A stretch of 64,000 nucleotides of DNA from contig NZ_JAFFID010000001.1 in the NCBI RefSeq assembly GCF_017355955.1, positions 2,480,001-2,544,000 of the forward strand, given 5' to 3'. Of the stretch, positions 18,729-31,613 are shown one piece after another. Source of the stretch: Sabulibacter ruber. Its GTDB lineage: Bacteria > Bacteroidota > Bacteroidia > Cytophagales > Hymenobacteraceae. Position numbers and translations under genes: made by a program. Each line of letters starts with the position of its first letter. Within the stretch, counting starts at the first letter, position 1. The notes beneath the pieces are model-generated. The model searched no databases. It saw only the letters and a program-made list of their open reading frames with translations, and was not told where the DNA came from.

Positions 18729-21700
18729 TTATTTCTCTTGCAGTTCGCCTTGTCTTGATCTTACTCCTGCTTGCTTGCTGGCGCTAAGAGCTTCGTACTC
18801 TTCTTTAGAACCAACAATCAGCTTAGAGTACTCACGCAGACCGGTACCGGCAGGGATCAGGTGACCAACAATTACGTTCTCTTTCAAGCCCAGTAACTCA
18901 TCAGCCTTACCTTTGATAGCCGCTTCGCTCAACACCTTAGTAGTTTCCTGGAAGGAAGCCGCAGAGATGAAGCTTTGCGTACCCAGAGAGGCCTGGGTGA
19001 TACCTTGCAAGGTTGGTCTAGACACAGCTGGCTGTGCATCACGTACTGTCACCAGACGCAAGTCACGGCGCTTCAGGCTGGAGTTCTCATCACGCAAGCG
19101 ACGAGCTGTCACGATCATACCTGGTTTCATGGTAGTTGAGTCACCTGCATCTTCCACTACTTTCATGTCAATGATCATGTCATTCTCTTCCATGAAGGTT
19201 ACCTTATCCACGGTCTGGTTCTCCAAGAAGCTGGTATCACCTGGATCAATCACAACCACTTTCTGCATCATCTGGCGAACTACCACCTCAATGTGCTTGT
19301 CGTTGATCTTCACCCCCTGCAGACGGTATACCTCCTGAATCTCGTTCACCAGGTACTCTTGTACTGCACCCGGACCTTGAATATTCAAGATATCGGTTGG
19401 TGTGATAGCCCCGTCTGACAACGGAACCCCGGCACGTACGAAGTCATTATCTTGAACCAGGATGTGCTTAGAAAGAGGCACCATGTACTTCTTCCGGATT
19501 CCATCTTTAGATTCAATGTAGATTTCACGGTTACCGCGTTTTACGCCTCCATAGGTTACTACACCGTCAATTTCACTCACCACTGCTGGGTTAGATGGGT
19601 TACGGGCCTCAAAGAGCTCGGTAACACGTGGTAGACCACCGGTGATGTCACGTGTTTTACCAATCGCACGTGGAATCTTAGCCAGGATTTGACCAGCCTG
19701 GATTCTTTGTCCATCCTCCACTGTCAAGTGGGCACCTACTGGAATGTTGTAACCTTTCGGTTCACCATTGGCTGGGTTCACCACAATAGCAGGGTTCTTG
19801 GTTTTATCTTTGGTCTCGATGATCACTTTCTCACGGTGACCTGTCTGCTCGTCAGACTCTTCGCGGTATGTGATACCATCAATGATGGAGTCGTACGCGA
19901 TTGTACCATCGAACTCAGACAAGATAACCGCGTTGTATGGATCCCAGTTACAAAGCTCATCGCCTTTCACAACTGTTTGTCCTTCGTCAATCAACAAGAA
20001 TGAACCGTAAGGCACGTGGTTGCTGATCAGAAGTTTTCCGGTGTTAGGCTCAACAATCTTCACCTCACCTGAACGACCCATTACTACTTTCACTGGTTCA
20101 CCTTCGGCGTTCGTGGTTTCAATGGTTCTTACATCTTCGAACTCGATAACACCTGGGAACTTCGCACGGATAGAGGCATCTACCGCAATGTTAGAAGCCG
20201 TACCACCCACGTGGAAAGTACGAAGTGTCAACTGAGTACCTGGCTCACCAATGGATTGTGCCGCGATAACTCCAACCGCCTCACCTTTCTGCACCATGCG
20301 GCCAGTAGACAAGTTACGGCCGTAGCACTTAGCACAGATACCGCGTTTGGTTTCGCAAGTCAATACTGAGCGAATCTCAACGCTTTCAATGGCAGAGTTC
20401 TCAATGATTCTGGCATATTCCTCCGTGATTTCGCTTCCCGACTCAAGAATCAATTCACCCGTAATCGGATCAATGATGTCATGCACGTTTACACGACCCA
20501 GGATACGCTCAGACAGAGACTCCACAATATCCTCGTTGTCTTTCAGTGCACTTACTTCCAGACCACGCAGGGTACCACAGTCAGTCTCATTCACGATCAC
20601 GTCCTGAGAAACGTCTACCAGACGACGGGTCAGGTAACCAGCATCCGCTGTCTTCAAGGCTGTATCTGCAAGACCTTTACGAGCACCGTGGGTAGAGATG
20701 AAGTACTCAATTACATCCAGACCTTCTTTGAAGTTGGAAAGAATTGGGTTTTCAATAATCTCCCCTACTGAGCCTTGCAAAGATTTCTGTGGCTTGGCCA
20801 TCAGACCCCGCATACCACCTAACTGACGGATCTGCTCTCTGGAACCACGGGCACCAGAGTGCATCATCATGAAGATGGAGTTGAAACCTTGGTCATCTTT
20901 CTCCAGACGGTTCATCAAGGTCTCGGTGATCTGGTTGTTGATACGAGTCCAGATATCGATTACCTGATTGTAACGCTCGTTGTCAGTGATCAGACCCATA
21001 GAGTAGTTAGCCCATACTGCATCAACATCTTTCTTGGCTTGTTCCACCAGAATGTCTTTCTCAGCAGGGATTACAATGTCACCCAGACCCATTGACAGAC
21101 CACCTTTGTAGGCTGACTGGAATCCCAGGGTTTTAATATCATCAAGGAATTGAGCAGTTCGAGCCATACCGGTTACTTTGAACACGCGGGAGATGATCTG
21201 CTGCAATTTCTTTTTAGACAGGAGTTCGTCTACATAACCAACTTCTTCTGGCACGTATTGGTTGAACAGCACACGACCGGCAACTGTCTCAATCAATTTG
21301 GTTTCCAGTTGGCCGTTCTCGTTCAGAACTTTCACTCTTACTTTGATAAAGGCGTGCTTAGACAAGCGGCCTTCATTGATAGCAATAATTACTTCTTCTG
21401 CACTGTAGAAAGACATACCTTCACCGGCAATCTTCTCAGTTTCTGTAGAGCGTTTTCCTTTGGTTACGTAGTACAAACCCAATACCATGTCCTGAGATGG
21501 TACCGCAATTGGAGCACCGTTAGCAGGGTTCAGGATATTGTGGGATGCCAACATCAACATAGAGGCTTCCAGGATTGCGGCCGGTCCAAGTGGAACGTGA
21601 ACCGCCATCTGGTCACCGTCAAAGTCGGCGTTGAACGCAGTGGTTACCAGTGGGTGAAGCTGGATCGCTTTTCCTTCAATCAGCTTAGGCTGGAAGGCCT

Positions 21701-23045
21701 GGATACCCAGTCTGTGGAGCGTAGGAGCACGGTTCAACAGTACAGGGTGTCCTTTCAATACGTTCTCCAGGATATCCCATACTACCGGGTCTTTACGGTC
21801 AACAATTTTCTTCGCTGATTTTACCGTCTTCACTATACCGCGCTCAATAAGCTTACGGATGATGAACGGTTTGAAAAGCTCAGCTGCCATGTTCTTAGGC
21901 AGACCGCACTCATGCAATTTCAGCTCAGGTCCTACCACGATTACAGAACGACCGGAGTAGTCAACACGCTTACCAAGCAAGTTCTGACGGAAACGTCCTT
22001 GCTTACCTTTCAGCATGTCAGAAAGTGATTTCAGGGCACGGTTACCTTCTGCACGAACAGCGTTCACTTTACGTGAGTTGTCGAACAAGGAGTCAACCGC
22101 CTCTTGTAGCATACGCTTCTCGTTCCGCAGGATTACCTCTGGCGCTTTTATCTCGATCAGACGCTTCAGACGGTTGTTGCGGATGATAACGCGACGGTAT
22201 AAATCGTTCAAGTCAGAGGTAGCGAAACGGCCACCATCCAACGGAACCAACGGACGCAATTCTGGTGGAATAACCGGCACCATGCGGATGATCATCCACT
22301 CAGGCTTGTTCTCAATACGAGTAGCAGCATCACGGAACGCTTCCACCACGCGCAGACGCTTCAATGCTTCTGCCTTACGTTGCTGTGAAGTCTCGTGGGC
22401 GGCAGAATAACGCAGGTCGTAAGACAGGTCATCCAGGTTGATACGCTCCAATAACATCTGCAGCGCCTCGGCACCCATTTTCGCGATGAACTTGTTTGGA
22501 TCATTGTTATCCAACATCTGGTTCTCGCGAGGAAGTTTGTCAATCATGTCCAGGTACTCATCCTCGGTCAGGAAGTCCAGCATGTTCACGCCGTCTTCTG
22601 CCAAGATACCTGGCTGAATTACTACGTAGCGCTCGTAGTAAATAATTTGGTCAAGCTTTTTGGTTGGTAAGCCCAGCAAATAACCAATTTTGTTAGGCAA
22701 TGATTTGAAGTACCAGATGTGTGCTACCGGTACAACCAATTCAATATGGCCCATGCGCTCACGGCGCACTTTTTTCTCAGTTACTTCAACACCGCAACGG
22801 TCACAGATAATCCCTTTGTAACGGATTCTCTTGTATTTACCGCAGTGGCATTCCCAGTCTTTCACCGGCCCGAAAATACGCTCACAGAACAATCCACCCA
22901 TTTCTGGCTTGTAAGTTCTGTAGTTGATAGTTTCTGGCTTAGTTACCTCACCGTTTGATCTTTCCAGAATAGATTCTGGAGAAGCCAAGCTGATGGTAAC
23001 TTTAGAGAAGTCCTGGATTAATTTTTTATTTCTTGCTAACGCCAT
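18729..23045 (-). CDS. rpoC: DNA-directed RNA polymerase subunit beta-prime
   Basis: Largest RNA polymerase subunit. Its 1438 residues include the N-terminal zinc site (C66, C68, C81, C84), the clamp and rudder region, and the catalytic loop NADFDGDQ at about 472-479, whose three aspartates hold the active-site magnesium. The bridge/trigger-helix region lies around [18 protein letters not shown], and a second zinc site is at [14 protein letters not shown]. It appears intact. It follows rpoB after a 126-base spacer that can form a long hairpin. Confidence 0.99.
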   Translation of the reverse strand: MALARNKKLIQDFSKVTISLASPESILERSNGEVTKPETINYRTYKPEMGGLFCERIFGPVKDWECHCGKYKRIRYKGIICDRCGVEVTEKKVRRERMGHIELVVPVAHIWYFKSLPNKIGYLLGLPTKKLDQIIYYERYVVIQPGILAEDGVNMLDFLTEDEYLDMIDKLPRENQMLDNNDPNKFIAKMGAEALQMLLERINLDDLSYDLRYSAAHETSQQRKAEALKRLRVVEAFRDAATRIENKPEWMIIRMVPVIPPELRPLVPLDGGRFATSDLNDLYRRVIIRNNRLKRLIEIKAPEVILRNEKRMLQEAVDSLFDNSRKVNAVRAEGNRALKSLSDMLKGKQGRFRQNLLGKRVDYSGRSVIVVGPELKLHECGLPKNMAAELFKPFIIRKLIERGIVKTVKSAKKIVDRKDPVVWDILENVLKGHPVLLNRAPTLHRLGIQAFQPKLIEGKAIQLHPLVTTAFNADFDGDQMAVHVPLGPAAILEASMLMLASHNILNPANGAPIAVPSQDMVLGLYYVTKGKRSTETEKIAGEGMSFYSAEEVIIAINEGRLSKHAFIKVRVKVLNENGQLETKLIETVAGRVLFNQYVPEEVGYVDELLSKKKLQQIISRVFKVTGMARTAQFLDDIKTLGFQSAYKGGLSMGLGDIVIPAEKDILVEQAKKDVDAVWANYSMGLITDNERYNQVIDIWTRINNQITETLMNRLEKDDQGFNSIFMMMHSGARGSREQIRQLGGMRGLMAKPQKSLQGSVGEIIENPILSNFKEGLDVIEYFISTHGARKGLADTALKTADAGYLTRRLVDVSQDVIVNETDCGTLRGLEVSALKDNEDIVESLSERILGRVNVHDIIDPITGELILESGSEITEEYARIIENSAIESVEIRSVLTCETKRGICAKCYGRNLSTGRMVQKGEAVGVIAAQSIGEPGTQLTLRTFHVGGTASNIAVDASIRAKFPGVIEFEDVRTIETTNAEGEPVKVVMGRSGEVKIVEPNTGKLLISNHVPYGSFLLIDEGQTVVKGDELCNWDPYNAVILSEFDGTIAYDSIIDGITYREESDEQTGHREKVIIETKDKTKNPAIVVNPANGEPKGYNIPVGAHLTVEDGQRIQAGQILAKIPRAIGKTRDITGGLPRVTELFEARNPSNPAVVSEIDGVVTYGGVKRGNREIYIESKDGIRKKYMVPLSKHILVQDNDFVRAGVPLSDGAITPTDILNIQGPGAVQEYLVNEIQEVYRLQGVKINDKHIEVVVRQMMQKVVVIDPGDTSFLENQTVDKVTFMEENDMIIDMKVVEDAGDSTTMKPGMIVTARRLRDENSSLKRRDLRLVTVRDAQPAVSRPTLQGITQASLGTQSFISAASFQETTKVLSEAAIKGKADELLGLKENVIVGHLIPAGTGLREYSKLIVGSKEEYEALSASKQAGVRSRQGELQEK

Positions 23046-23095
23046 GTTATGTGTTGCTAGATATTTAAATTTTCCTTTTTGCTTTTAGGGCTTCT

Positions 23096-23174
23096 TAATG
23101 TGAAAGAGGGAGATTCTGGGCAGCACCGTTTCCGGGCTGTTTTCCCAAAATCTCCTCCAAAATGATTCACATTA
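23096..23174 (-). repeat. long imperfect hairpin in the rpoB-rpoC spacer
   Basis: Nested inverted pairs occur in order: TAATGTGAA (23096-23104) with TTCACATTA (23166-23174, including the rpoB stop), GGAGATT (23109-23115) with AATCTCC (23149-23155), TGGG (23117-23120) with CCCA (23144-23147), and CAGC (23121-23124) with GCTG (23136-23139). The RNA of the spacer can therefore fold on itself. It lacks a T-tract, so processing or mRNA stability seems more likely than termination. Confidence 0.6.
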
Positions 23175-26100
23175 GTCCAGCGTAATCTCCAAGGCCAAGC
23201 CTCTGAGCTCGTGAATTAACACGTTGAATGACTCAGGGATATTTGGCTTCGGCAACACGTCGCCTTTTACAATGGCTTCGTAGGCTTTCGCACGACCAAT
23301 CACGTCATCAGATTTCACAGTCAGGATCTCTTGCAGAACGTTGGCAGCACCGAAGGCTTCCAATGCCCACACCTCCATCTCACCGAAACGCTGACCACCG
23401 AACTGGGCTTTACCACCCAATGGCTGCTGCGTGATAAGTGAGTATGGTCCGATAGAACGGGCGTGCATCTTATCGTCTACTAAGTGACCCAGTTTCAGCA
23501 TGTAGATTACCCCTACGGTTACCGGCTGATCGAAACGATCTCCGCTCAGACCATCGTACAGGTAAGAACGCCCGAAACGTGGCAAGCCTGCCTCAGTCAA
23601 CTCTGCCGATACCTGCTCTTCTGTAGCGCCGTCAAAGATTGGGGTAGCATAGGTGCGTCCCAACTTCAGACCAGCCCAACCAAGAACTGTCTCGTAAATC
23701 TGACCGATGTTCATCCTGGATGGTACCCCTAGTGGGTTCAACACGATGTCCATTGGTGTTCCGTCTTCCAGGAACGGCATGTCTTCCTCACGCACGATAC
23801 GAGCCACTACCCCTTTGTTACCGTGACGACCCGCCATCTTATCACCCACTTTCAGCTTGCGCTTCTTAGCGATGTACACTTTGGCCAGTTGCACGATACC
23901 AGCAGGAAGCTCGTCTCCTACCTCCAAGGTGAAACGGTCACGCTTGAAGCGGGCAGAGATCATGTTGCGGCGCTTCGTGTAGTTTTTCACCAGCTCTAGC
24001 AACATTTTGTTGGTCTGCTCGTCAGTAGTCCATCCTTCAAGGATTAAATCCTTGAAAAGGTTCACTTCTTCCGGAACAGCGTAGTTGCTCTCGTCTTTGT
24101 AAGGGTTCTTGTCTGGGAAGAGCGCATCGGTGATGTTCTTCTTGCCAAACTTGGCGCCTTTGGTCAGGATCTCATCCCCGAAACGGTGACGTACACCCTG
24201 GCTTGTTTTCCCATCCAGCAATTGCACCAGCTTCTCAATCATCACGTTCTTCACGGCTTTGAGTTCGCTGTTGTATTTCGCTTTCAGGTCTTCTACCTCT
24301 TTCTTCGCTTTGGCGCGGAGGTTCTTGTCTTTCTTAGGACGAGAGAACAGTTTAGTGTCAATTACCACCCCGTTCAATGATGGCGGCGCCTTAAGGGAGG
24401 CATCCTTCACATCACCGGCTTTGTCCCCGAAGATGGCACGGAGAAGTTTCTCTTCTGGGGTTGGGTCCGTCTCTCCTTTAGGAGTGATTTTACCAATCAG
24501 AATATCACCTTCGCGTACTTCGGCACCAATACGGATGATACCGTTTTCATCCAGGTTACGAACGGCTTCTTCGCTCACGTTCGGGATCTCAGAAGTTAAT
24601 TCTTCCTCCCCGCGTTTCGTTTCACGAACTTCCAGCTCGAACTCTTCAATGTGGATTGAGGTAAACACGTCATCTCTAACTACACGCTCAGAGATAACAA
24701 TGGCATCCTCAAAGTTGTATCCTTGCCAAGGCATGAACGCTACCTGCAGGTTTCTACCTAAGGCAAGTTCTCCCTGGTTGGTGGCATATCCTTCGCACAA
24801 TGGCTGACCTTTGGTAACCCGCTCGTTCTTCTTCACAATTGGAGTCAGGTTGATGCAGGTATCCTGGTTTGTGCGGCGGAACTTGATCAGGTCGTAGGTT
24901 ACGTACTCGGCATCAAAGCTCACCAGTTTCTCTTCCTCTGAAAGGTCGTAACGGATGATGATCTTCTCAGCGTCTACAAAATGCACGTATCCTTCGCCTT
25001 CGGCTCTAACCAACGCTCTTGAGTCAAGAGCAGCTCTTAGTTCCAGCCCTGTACCTACAATTGGAGCCTGTGGCTTCAACAATGGTACTGCCTGGCGTTG
25101 CATGTTAGATCCCATCAAGGCACGGTTCGCATCGTCGTGCTCCAGGAACGGAATCAACGAGGCGGCCACCGACACAATCTGGTTTGGAGCAACGTCCATG
25201 TAAGTATAGCGTTCTGGCTCTACTACTGGGAAATCGCCCTCAAAACGGCCTTTTACTTTATCATTGATGAAGTTACCGTTCTCATCAATCACAGCGTTGG
25301 CCTGTGCGATGTGGTGGGTATCTTCTTCTTCAGCGGTCAGGTATTTCACTCCGGAAGCTAAATCTACTTTACCTTCTACCACATTGCGGTAAGGTGTTTC
25401 AATGAAGCCCATGCTGTTCACGCGAGCGTGCACGCATAGTGAGGAAATAAGACCGATGTTTGGTCCTTCTGGTGTTTCAATGGTACACAGACGGCCATAG
25501 TGCGTATAGTGAACGTCACGAACCTCGAAACCGGCACGCTCTCTGGAAAGACCTCCTGGCCCCAGGGCAGATACACGACGCTTGTGCGTGATCTCGGCCA
25601 GTGGGTTGGTCTGGTCCATGAACTGAGAAAGCTGGTTTGTTCCGAAGAAGGAGTTGATCACAGAAGAAAGCGTACGCGCATTGATCAGATCAACTGGTTT
25701 GAATTCTTCGTTATCTCGTACGTTCATACGCTCTTTGATAGTTCTGGCCATACGTGCCAGACCTACGCCAAATTGCGCATACAACTGCTCTCCTACGGTT
25801 CTTACCCGACGGTTACTCAAGTGGTCAATATCATCTACCACGGCTCTTGAGTTGATCAGACCGATCAGGTACTTCACAATAAGAACGATGTCCTCATTGG
25901 TCAATACCTTCGCGTCCCAGTTCTTGTCAAGACCCAGTTTCTTGTTGATTCTGTAGCGTCCTACATCACCTAAGTCGTAGCGCTTGTCGCTGAAGAACAA
26001 CTTCTGGATGATGTCACGGGCTGTTTCTTCATCCGGAGCCTCAGTGTTTCTCAGTTGGCGGTAGATCTGCTCTACTGCTTCTTTCTCTGAGTTAGAGTTA

Positions 26101-27044
26101 TCCTTCTGAAGGGTGTTATATATAATGTTGTAATCTGCAATGTTTACATTCTCACGGTGCAAGATGATTGACTTAACACCTGAATCAATGATCACATCCA
26201 GATCATCTTCTGTTACCTCAGAGTCACGCTCCAACAGGACCTCGTTACGGTCAATAGATACCACTTCACCGGTATCCTCGTCCACGAAGTCTTCTGTCCA
26301 GGTGCGCAGAACCCTTGCAGCAAGTTTTCTACCCACTACATTCTTGAGGGTTTTCTTATCGGCAGGTACCTCTTCAGACAACCCGAACAAGTCCAGGATG
26401 TCTTTATCTGTTCCGTAACCGATAGCCCGCAACAAAGTAGTTACCGGGAATTTTTTCTTACGATCAATGTAAGCGTACATTACGTTGTTCACGTCTGTCG
26501 CAAACTCAATCCAAGAACCTTTAAATGGAATAATTCTGGCAGAATATAATTTAGTACCGTTGGTATGTTTGCTTTGGGCAAAGAATACCCCTGGTGAACG
26601 GTGCAACTGTGATACAATCACGCGCTCAGCGCCATTGATCACAAATGAACCTTTCTCGGTCATATAAGGAATGTTTCCTAAGAAAACTTCCTGTTCAATG
26701 GTCTCAAAATCTTCGTTGTCTGTATCGTTACAGATCAGGCGAAGTTTTGCTTTCAATGGAACCGAATACGTCAACCCACGGTCAATACACTCATCAACGG
26801 AGTATTTTGGTGGATCAACGTGGTAGTCTACGAATTCCAGAACGAAATTCTCTCTTGAATCAGAGATCGGAAAGTTTTCAGCAAACACCTTGAATAGACC
26901 TTCTTCCGTACGGTTCTCGGCAGCTGTTTCCAACTGGAAAAAGTCCTGGAATGACTGTAGCTGAACATCCAAAAAGTCTGGATAATCGATCACAGACCTA
27001 ATGGATCCAAAATTGATCCGCTCTGTCGTTTTATTAGTAGCCAA
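23172..27044 (-). CDS. rpoB: DNA-directed RNA polymerase subunit beta
   Basis: The 1290-residue beta subunit. The rifampicin-binding cluster reads [20 protein letters not shown] then [20 protein letters not shown], with no obvious resistance substitution. Other landmarks are the basic active-site segment [20 protein letters not shown] and the C-terminal anchor region [20 protein letters not shown]. It is preceded by a 154-base gap with an attenuator-like hairpin and no recognisable promoter, so it is probably read through from rplL. Confidence 0.99.
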   Translation of the reverse strand: MATNKTTERINFGSIRSVIDYPDFLDVQLQSFQDFFQLETAAENRTEEGLFKVFAENFPISDSRENFVLEFVDYHVDPPKYSVDECIDRGLTYSVPLKAKLRLICNDTDNEDFETIEQEVFLGNIPYMTEKGSFVINGAERVIVSQLHRSPGVFFAQSKHTNGTKLYSARIIPFKGSWIEFATDVNNVMYAYIDRKKKFPVTTLLRAIGYGTDKDILDLFGLSEEVPADKKTLKNVVGRKLAARVLRTWTEDFVDEDTGEVVSIDRNEVLLERDSEVTEDDLDVIIDSGVKSIILHRENVNIADYNIIYNTLQKDNSNSEKEAVEQIYRQLRNTEAPDEETARDIIQKLFFSDKRYDLGDVGRYRINKKLGLDKNWDAKVLTNEDIVLIVKYLIGLINSRAVVDDIDHLSNRRVRTVGEQLYAQFGVGLARMARTIKERMNVRDNEEFKPVDLINARTLSSVINSFFGTNQLSQFMDQTNPLAEITHKRRVSALGPGGLSRERAGFEVRDVHYTHYGRLCTIETPEGPNIGLISSLCVHARVNSMGFIETPYRNVVEGKVDLASGVKYLTAEEEDTHHIAQANAVIDENGNFINDKVKGRFEGDFPVVEPERYTYMDVAPNQIVSVAASLIPFLEHDDANRALMGSNMQRQAVPLLKPQAPIVGTGLELRAALDSRALVRAEGEGYVHFVDAEKIIIRYDLSEEEKLVSFDAEYVTYDLIKFRRTNQDTCINLTPIVKKNERVTKGQPLCEGYATNQGELALGRNLQVAFMPWQGYNFEDAIVISERVVRDDVFTSIHIEEFELEVRETKRGEEELTSEIPNVSEEAVRNLDENGIIRIGAEVREGDILIGKITPKGETDPTPEEKLLRAIFGDKAGDVKDASLKAPPSLNGVVIDTKLFSRPKKDKNLRAKAKKEVEDLKAKYNSELKAVKNVMIEKLVQLLDGKTSQGVRHRFGDEILTKGAKFGKKNITDALFPDKNPYKDESNYAVPEEVNLFKDLILEGWTTDEQTNKMLLELVKNYTKRRNMISARFKRDRFTLEVGDELPAGIVQLAKVYIAKKRKLKVGDKMAGRHGNKGVVARIVREEDMPFLEDGTPMDIVLNPLGVPSRMNIGQIYETVLGWAGLKLGRTYATPIFDGATEEQVSAELTEAGLPRFGRSYLYDGLSGDRFDQPVTVGVIYMLKLGHLVDDKMHARSIGPYSLITQQPLGGKAQFGGQRFGEMEVWALEAFGAANVLQEILTVKSDDVIGRAKAYEAIVKGDVLPKPNIPESFNVLIHELRGLALEITLD

Positions 27045-27140
27045 AGTTGTCTGATTTTTACGTTTAAACTTTGTCGGGCCAGGAAACAGTTCAATCTCCT
27101 GGTAATTTTTTCTAGAAAATCATTTCTAGGTACAAACAGG

Positions 27141-27167
27141 AAAAGACCTGACGAAATTGCCAGGTCT
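27141..27167 (-). terminator. attenuator-like hairpin between rplL and rpoB
   Basis: AGACCTG (27144-27150), a 10-base loop and CAGGTCT (27161-27167). On the minus strand it is followed by TTTTCC. The short stem and weak T-tract suggest partial termination, which would lower rpoBC expression relative to rplJL, as the rplL-rpoB attenuator does in E. coli. Confidence 0.6.
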
Positions 27168-27198
27168 AACCCTTAGTGGTAATGGAAGGTGTGTGAGA

Positions 27199-27582
27199 TT
27201 ACTTAACCTCCACTTCAGCACCAGCTTCTTCCAATTGCTTTTTCAATGAATCTGCTTCATCTTTAGCAACACCTTCTTTCAATGGTTTTGGAGCACCATC
27301 AACAAGTTCTTTAGCTTCTTTCAAGCCAAGACCAGTCAATTCTTTCACTAGCTTCACAACTGCTAGTTTAGAGGCACCAGCTGACTTAAGGATTACATCG
27401 AAAGATGTTTTTTCCTCAGCAGCAGCTCCAGCGTCTCCACCGGCAGCACCACCTGCTACCATTACAGGAGCAGCAGCTGCTGGCTCAATACCATACTCAT
27501 CCTTAAGAATAGTAGCAAGTTCATTAACTTCTTTTACAGTTAAGTTAACCAACTGCTCAGCGAATGCTTTCAAATCTGCCAT
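27199..27582 (-). CDS. rplL: 50S ribosomal protein L7/L12
   Basis: Stalk protein bL12, which recruits translation GTPases. Its 127 residues consist of an N-terminal dimerisation domain ([20 protein letters not shown]), an Ala/Gly-rich hinge ([20 protein letters not shown]) and the C-terminal factor-binding domain with [20 protein letters not shown]. Normal order and length. It follows rplJ by 38 bases. Confidence 0.98.
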   Translation of the reverse strand: MADLKAFAEQLVNLTVKEVNELATILKDEYGIEPAAAAPVMVAGGAAGGDAGAAAEEKTSFDVILKSAGASKLAVVKLVKELTGLGLKEAKELVDGAPKPLKEGVAKDEADSLKKQLEEAGAEVEVK

Positions 27583-27620
27583 TTTTATTAGTAATTAAAA
27601 GTTGTTTTAAAATTGAAGTG

Positions 27621-28148
27621 TTATTGTTCTTTCTCTGATAGAGTTTTAACCAAGCCAGCCAAGATATTGCCACCGCTCTGAAGGGCAGAAATAACGTTTT
27701 GTGCTGGTGATTGAAGAAGTCCAATGATTTCGCCGATAAGCTCTTCTTTAGACTTGATTTTGCTTAATGTATCTAGTTGCTCATCTCCGATGTAGATACT
27801 TGCATCAATGTAAGCACCTTTTAAAAGAGGTTTCTTATCTCCTCCTTTGCGGAAATCCAACAATAATTTTGCGGGTGCGTTACCTGTTGTTGCTTCAAAC
27901 AGAACTCCTGAAGATCCTTTCAGGGCAACATCCAAAGCAGATGTATCCACATCCAAAGTATCTAGAGCCTTGCGAATTAAAGTATTTTTGTATACTTTGT
28001 ATTCAATACCTCTATCAAAGCACAGTCTTCTGAATTTGTTGATAGTTGCAACGGTTAAATCTGAAGCGTCTGTGATGTAGACGAAGGAATTTTGAGCCAG
28101 TTTTTCGCTCAGGTCACGTACAATGATTTCTTTCTCTTCCCGTGTCAT
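27621..28148 (-). CDS. rplJ: 50S ribosomal protein L10
   Basis: uL10 anchors the L7/L12 stalk. The 175 residues begin MTREEKEIIVRDLSEKLAQN and include the rRNA-binding domain, with FRRLCFDRGIEYKVYKNTLI, and a C-terminal helix that binds L12 dimers. Only 9 bases separate it from rplA, so there is no room for the long autoregulatory leader known in E. coli. Confidence 0.97.
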   Translation of the reverse strand: MTREEKEIIVRDLSEKLAQNSFVYITDASDLTVATINKFRRLCFDRGIEYKVYKNTLIRKALDTLDVDTSALDVALKGSSGVLFEATTGNAPAKLLLDFRKGGDKKPLLKGAYIDASIYIGDEQLDTLSKIKSKEELIGEIIGLLQSPAQNVISALQSGGNILAGLVKTLSEKEQ

Positions 28149-28157
28149 CTCTTCTCG

Positions 28158-28847
28158 TTAAATGGAGGTTTTATCAACTATCACACCAGGACTCATTGTG
28201 CTTGACAATGTGATGCTTTTAATATAAGTTCCTTTTGCGGAAGATGGCTTCAGACGGTTCAAGGTAGCAATTACCTCAGAAGCGTTCGCTGCAATTTGTT
28301 CCGGACCAAAAGACACTTTTCCAATGCTAGTGTGGATGATACCGGTTTTATCAACTTTGAAGTCAATTTTACCAGCCTTCACTTCTTTTACAGCTTTGGC
28401 TACGTCAGTAGTTACTGTACCAGCTTTAGGGTTTGGCATCAGGTTACGAGGACCCAAGATACGGCCCAGTCTACCTACTTTCGCCATTACTGCTGGCATA
28501 GTGATAATCACGTCTACGTCAGTCCATCCTTTTTCAATCTTCTGGATGTACTCGTCTAGACCTACGAAATCAGCACCTGCGTCTTTTGCTTCCTGCTCTT
28601 TGTCAGGCGTGCAAAGCACCAACACACGCACATCTTTACCGGTTCCATGAGGAAGCGTTACTACGCCTCTCACCATTTGGTCAGCCTTACGAGGATCAAC
28701 TCCCAAGCGTACGTCAATGTCAACGGATGCATCAAACTTGGTGAAAGTGATATCTTTCACAACGCCTGCTGCATCTAACAAAGAGTACTCTTTTTTAGGG
28801 TCGTACTTCGCTAAGACTGCTTTTCTGTTTTTAGAAATTCTAGCCAT
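28158..28847 (-). CDS. rplA: 50S ribosomal protein L1
   Basis: uL1 forms the L1 stalk by the E site and is an autoregulator in other bacteria. The 229 residues include [35 protein letters not shown] and the signature [20 protein letters not shown]. It lies 11 bases after rplK. Confidence 0.98.
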   Translation of the reverse strand: MARISKNRKAVLAKYDPKKEYSLLDAAGVVKDITFTKFDASVDIDVRLGVDPRKADQMVRGVVTLPHGTGKDVRVLVLCTPDKEQEAKDAGADFVGLDEYIQKIEKGWTDVDVIITMPAVMAKVGRLGRILGPRNLMPNPKAGTVTTDVAKAVKEVKAGKIDFKVDKTGIIHTSIGKVSFGPEQIAANASEVIATLNRLKPSSAKGTYIKSITLSSTMSPGVIVDKTSI

Positions 28848-28858
28848 TTGCTTTTTAA

Positions 28859-29302
28859 TTACTCACTCCAAGGAGCAGTTCCTTTAACTGTGATACCCAT
28901 GCTGCGCGCGGTACCAGCTACCAATTTCATTGCCGACTCTAATTTGAACGCGTTCAAATCAGGCATTTTGATTTCAGCGATTTCTCTGATCTGGTCCCAA
29001 GTTACTGAACCTACTTTGTTACGGTTAGGCTCTTTTGATCCAGATTTGATTTTCGCCGCATCCATCAACAATACTGGAGCGGGAGGAGTTTTAATTACGA
29101 AGTCAAATGACTTGTCTGTGTAGATTGTAATCAAAACTGGGCAAACTTGGCCGGCCTTATCCTGGGTTCTAGCATTGAATTGCTTGCAGAACTCCATAAT
29201 ATTAAGACCTTTAGATCCAAGCGCAGGTCCAATCGGCGGTGCTGGATTTGCGGCGCCTCCCTTTACCTGAAGTTTCAGATAACCTTTTATTTCTTTTGCC
29301 AT
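28859..29302 (-). CDS. rplK: 50S ribosomal protein L11
   Basis: uL11 forms the GTPase-associated centre and the thiopeptide site. Its 147 residues show the N-terminal proline-rich signature ([20 protein letters not shown]) and the C-terminal domain ending [17 protein letters not shown]. It lies 12 bases after nusG. Confidence 0.98.
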   Translation of the reverse strand: MAKEIKGYLKLQVKGGAANPAPPIGPALGSKGLNIMEFCKQFNARTQDKAGQVCPVLITIYTDKSFDFVIKTPPAPVLLMDAAKIKSGSKEPNRNKVGSVTWDQIREIAEIKMPDLNAFKLESAMKLVAGTARSMGITVKGTAPWSE

Positions 29303-29314
29303 TATTATTTATTA

Positions 29315-29872
29315 CTACTGTTCTTTTTCTACCTGCATGTAGTTCAATTCAACCGGCGTATTACGCCCGAAGATTTTCACCATCACGTTCAACTTACGGC
29401 GCTCCTCAAACACTTCTTCCACTGTTCCGGAGAAGCCATTGAAAGGACCATCCATTACTTTCACAGTCTCGCCAACAATGAATGGGGTCTCCAAAGTTTC
29501 TACCTGCTCATCTGTTTCATCAACTTTTCCTAAGATTCTGTTAACTTCAGACAAGCGCAAAGGAACTGGCTTGGTGGTAGCGTTTCCGCCATTAGCCCCT
29601 AAGAATCCAATCACGCCAGGAGTACTGGTAATCAAGTGCTCCACTTCACCATTGGAGATATCTGCATACACCAACACGTAACCAGGAAAAAAGCTGCGTT
29701 CTCTTACACGCTTTTTCCCGTTCCGCATTTCGTACACTTTCTCTGACGGAATAAGCACCTGAGGCACCATCTCCGTTAAGTTGTGACGAGCAACTTCGTT
29801 TTCAAGATAAGATTTTGCTTTCTTCTCCTGACCAGAAACCGCCCGAACTACATACCATTTTAAATCTGCCAT
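29315..29872 (-). CDS. nusG: transcription termination/antitermination factor NusG
   Basis: NusG binds the RNA polymerase clamp and links it to the ribosome or Rho. Its 185 residues consist of an N-terminal NGN domain (KWYVVRAVSGQEKKAKSYLE, FFPGYVLVYADI) and a C-terminal KOW motif (VGETVKVMDGPFNGFSGTVE). It is encoded 15 bases after secE, as in most bacteria. Confidence 0.98.
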   Translation of the reverse strand: MADLKWYVVRAVSGQEKKAKSYLENEVARHNLTEMVPQVLIPSEKVYEMRNGKKRVRERSFFPGYVLVYADISNGEVEHLITSTPGVIGFLGANGGNATTKPVPLRLSEVNRILGKVDETDEQVETLETPFIVGETVKVMDGPFNGFSGTVEEVFEERRKLNVMVKIFGRNTPVELNYMQVEKEQ

Positions 29873-29887
29873 CTTCTCCAGCTTTTA

Positions 29888-30079
29888 TTAGAACTGGTTG
29901 TAAAACCATTCCAGGGTGGAGTCGTAAACAAAGTCCATAGCACCCACTACAAGTGCAAACACAACAGACCCAACCAAAACCAGAATAGAGCTTTTTTGAA
30001 GCTCTGAGTAGGTCGGCCAAGAGACCTTGTGCTGCATCTCCTCTACAGCGTCATTGAAAAATTTTGTCAGCTTTGCCAT
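29888..30079 (-). CDS. secE: preprotein translocase subunit SecE
   Basis: SecE clamps the SecY halves in the inner membrane. The 63-residue short form reads MAKLTKFFNDAVEEMQHKVS, then the conserved WPTYSELQKSSI and one membrane helix (LVLVGSVVFALVVGAMDFVY). It lies between tRNA-Trp and nusG. Confidence 0.97.
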   Translation of the reverse strand: MAKLTKFFNDAVEEMQHKVSWPTYSELQKSSILVLVGSVVFALVVGAMDFVYDSTLEWFYNQF

Positions 30080-30102
30080 TCCTGATGCTATTTACTCTTT
30101 TG

Positions 30103-30175
30103 CACGGGAGGCAGGACTCGAACCTGCAACCAATGGTTTTGGAGACCACTACTCTGCCAATTGAGCTACTCCCGT
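30103..30175 (-). tRNA. tRNA-Trp (anticodon CCA)
   Basis: The minus strand folds as a cloverleaf. Acceptor ACGGGAG pairs with CTCCCGT, the anticodon loop is CTCCAAA with anticodon CCA, and the T arm is GCAGGTTCGAGTCCTGC. The discriminator is G and the terminal CCA is not encoded. It lies immediately before secE, a frequent arrangement in bacteria. Confidence 0.97.
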
Positions 30176-30207
30176 AAAAAAATGCACGCCATTTGTTTAA
30201 TGGAGTG

Positions 30208-30238
30208 CAAATGTATTACTCTTTTCTTAAAAAAACAA
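30208..30238 (-). promoter_or_regulatory. promoter for tRNA-Trp-secE-nusG-rplKAJL-rpoBC
   Basis: Minus-strand TTG (30236-30238), 20 bases, TACATTTG (30208-30215). The -33 box overlaps the stem of the tuf terminator, so the two units abut with no spare sequence. Confidence 0.6.
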
Positions 30239-30269
30239 GTCCGCCCCACTTTTTCAGCAAGGCGGACTT
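30229..30269 (-). terminator. rho-independent terminator after tuf
   Basis: Perfect 9-bp stem (AAGTCCGCC, 30237-30245, with GGCGGACTT, 30261-30269) followed on the minus strand by seven T (30229-30235). It lies 13 bases after the tuf stop. Confidence 0.88.
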
Positions 30270-30282
30270 ATATTTTTATAGA

Positions 30283-31470
<1,188 letters not shown>

Positions 31471-31535
31471 TTTAGAAAGTATTTAGTTCTTGGGTTGAAA
31501 CGGTGTATTGCTTGTTTTATAAAAAATACTCCTTG

Positions 31536-31607
31536 AGCCAACGATGGGAATTGAACCCACGACCCCTTCCTTACCAAGGAAGTACTCTACCCCTGAGCTA
31601 CGTCGGC
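31536..31607 (-). tRNA. tRNA-Thr (anticodon GGT)
   Basis: Cloverleaf on the minus strand: acceptor GCCGACG with CGTTGGC, anticodon arm CTTCC-TTGGTAA-GGAAG with GGT, and T arm GTGGGTTCAATTCCCAT. The discriminator is T and CCA is not encoded. It lies 65 bases before tuf. Confidence 0.96.
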
Positions 31608-31613
31608 ATAATG

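Noticed and set aside
21150..21818. A 222-codon plus-strand frame inside rpoC
   Set aside because: Shadow frame of the rpoC coding sequence; no independent start signal or family pattern.
30183..30209. Terminator-like hairpin (TGCAC/GTGCA) in the 5' leader of tRNA-Trp followed by T6
   Set aside because: The promoter box at 30208-30215 places the likely transcription start inside or after the stem, so the hairpin would not be formed in that RNA.
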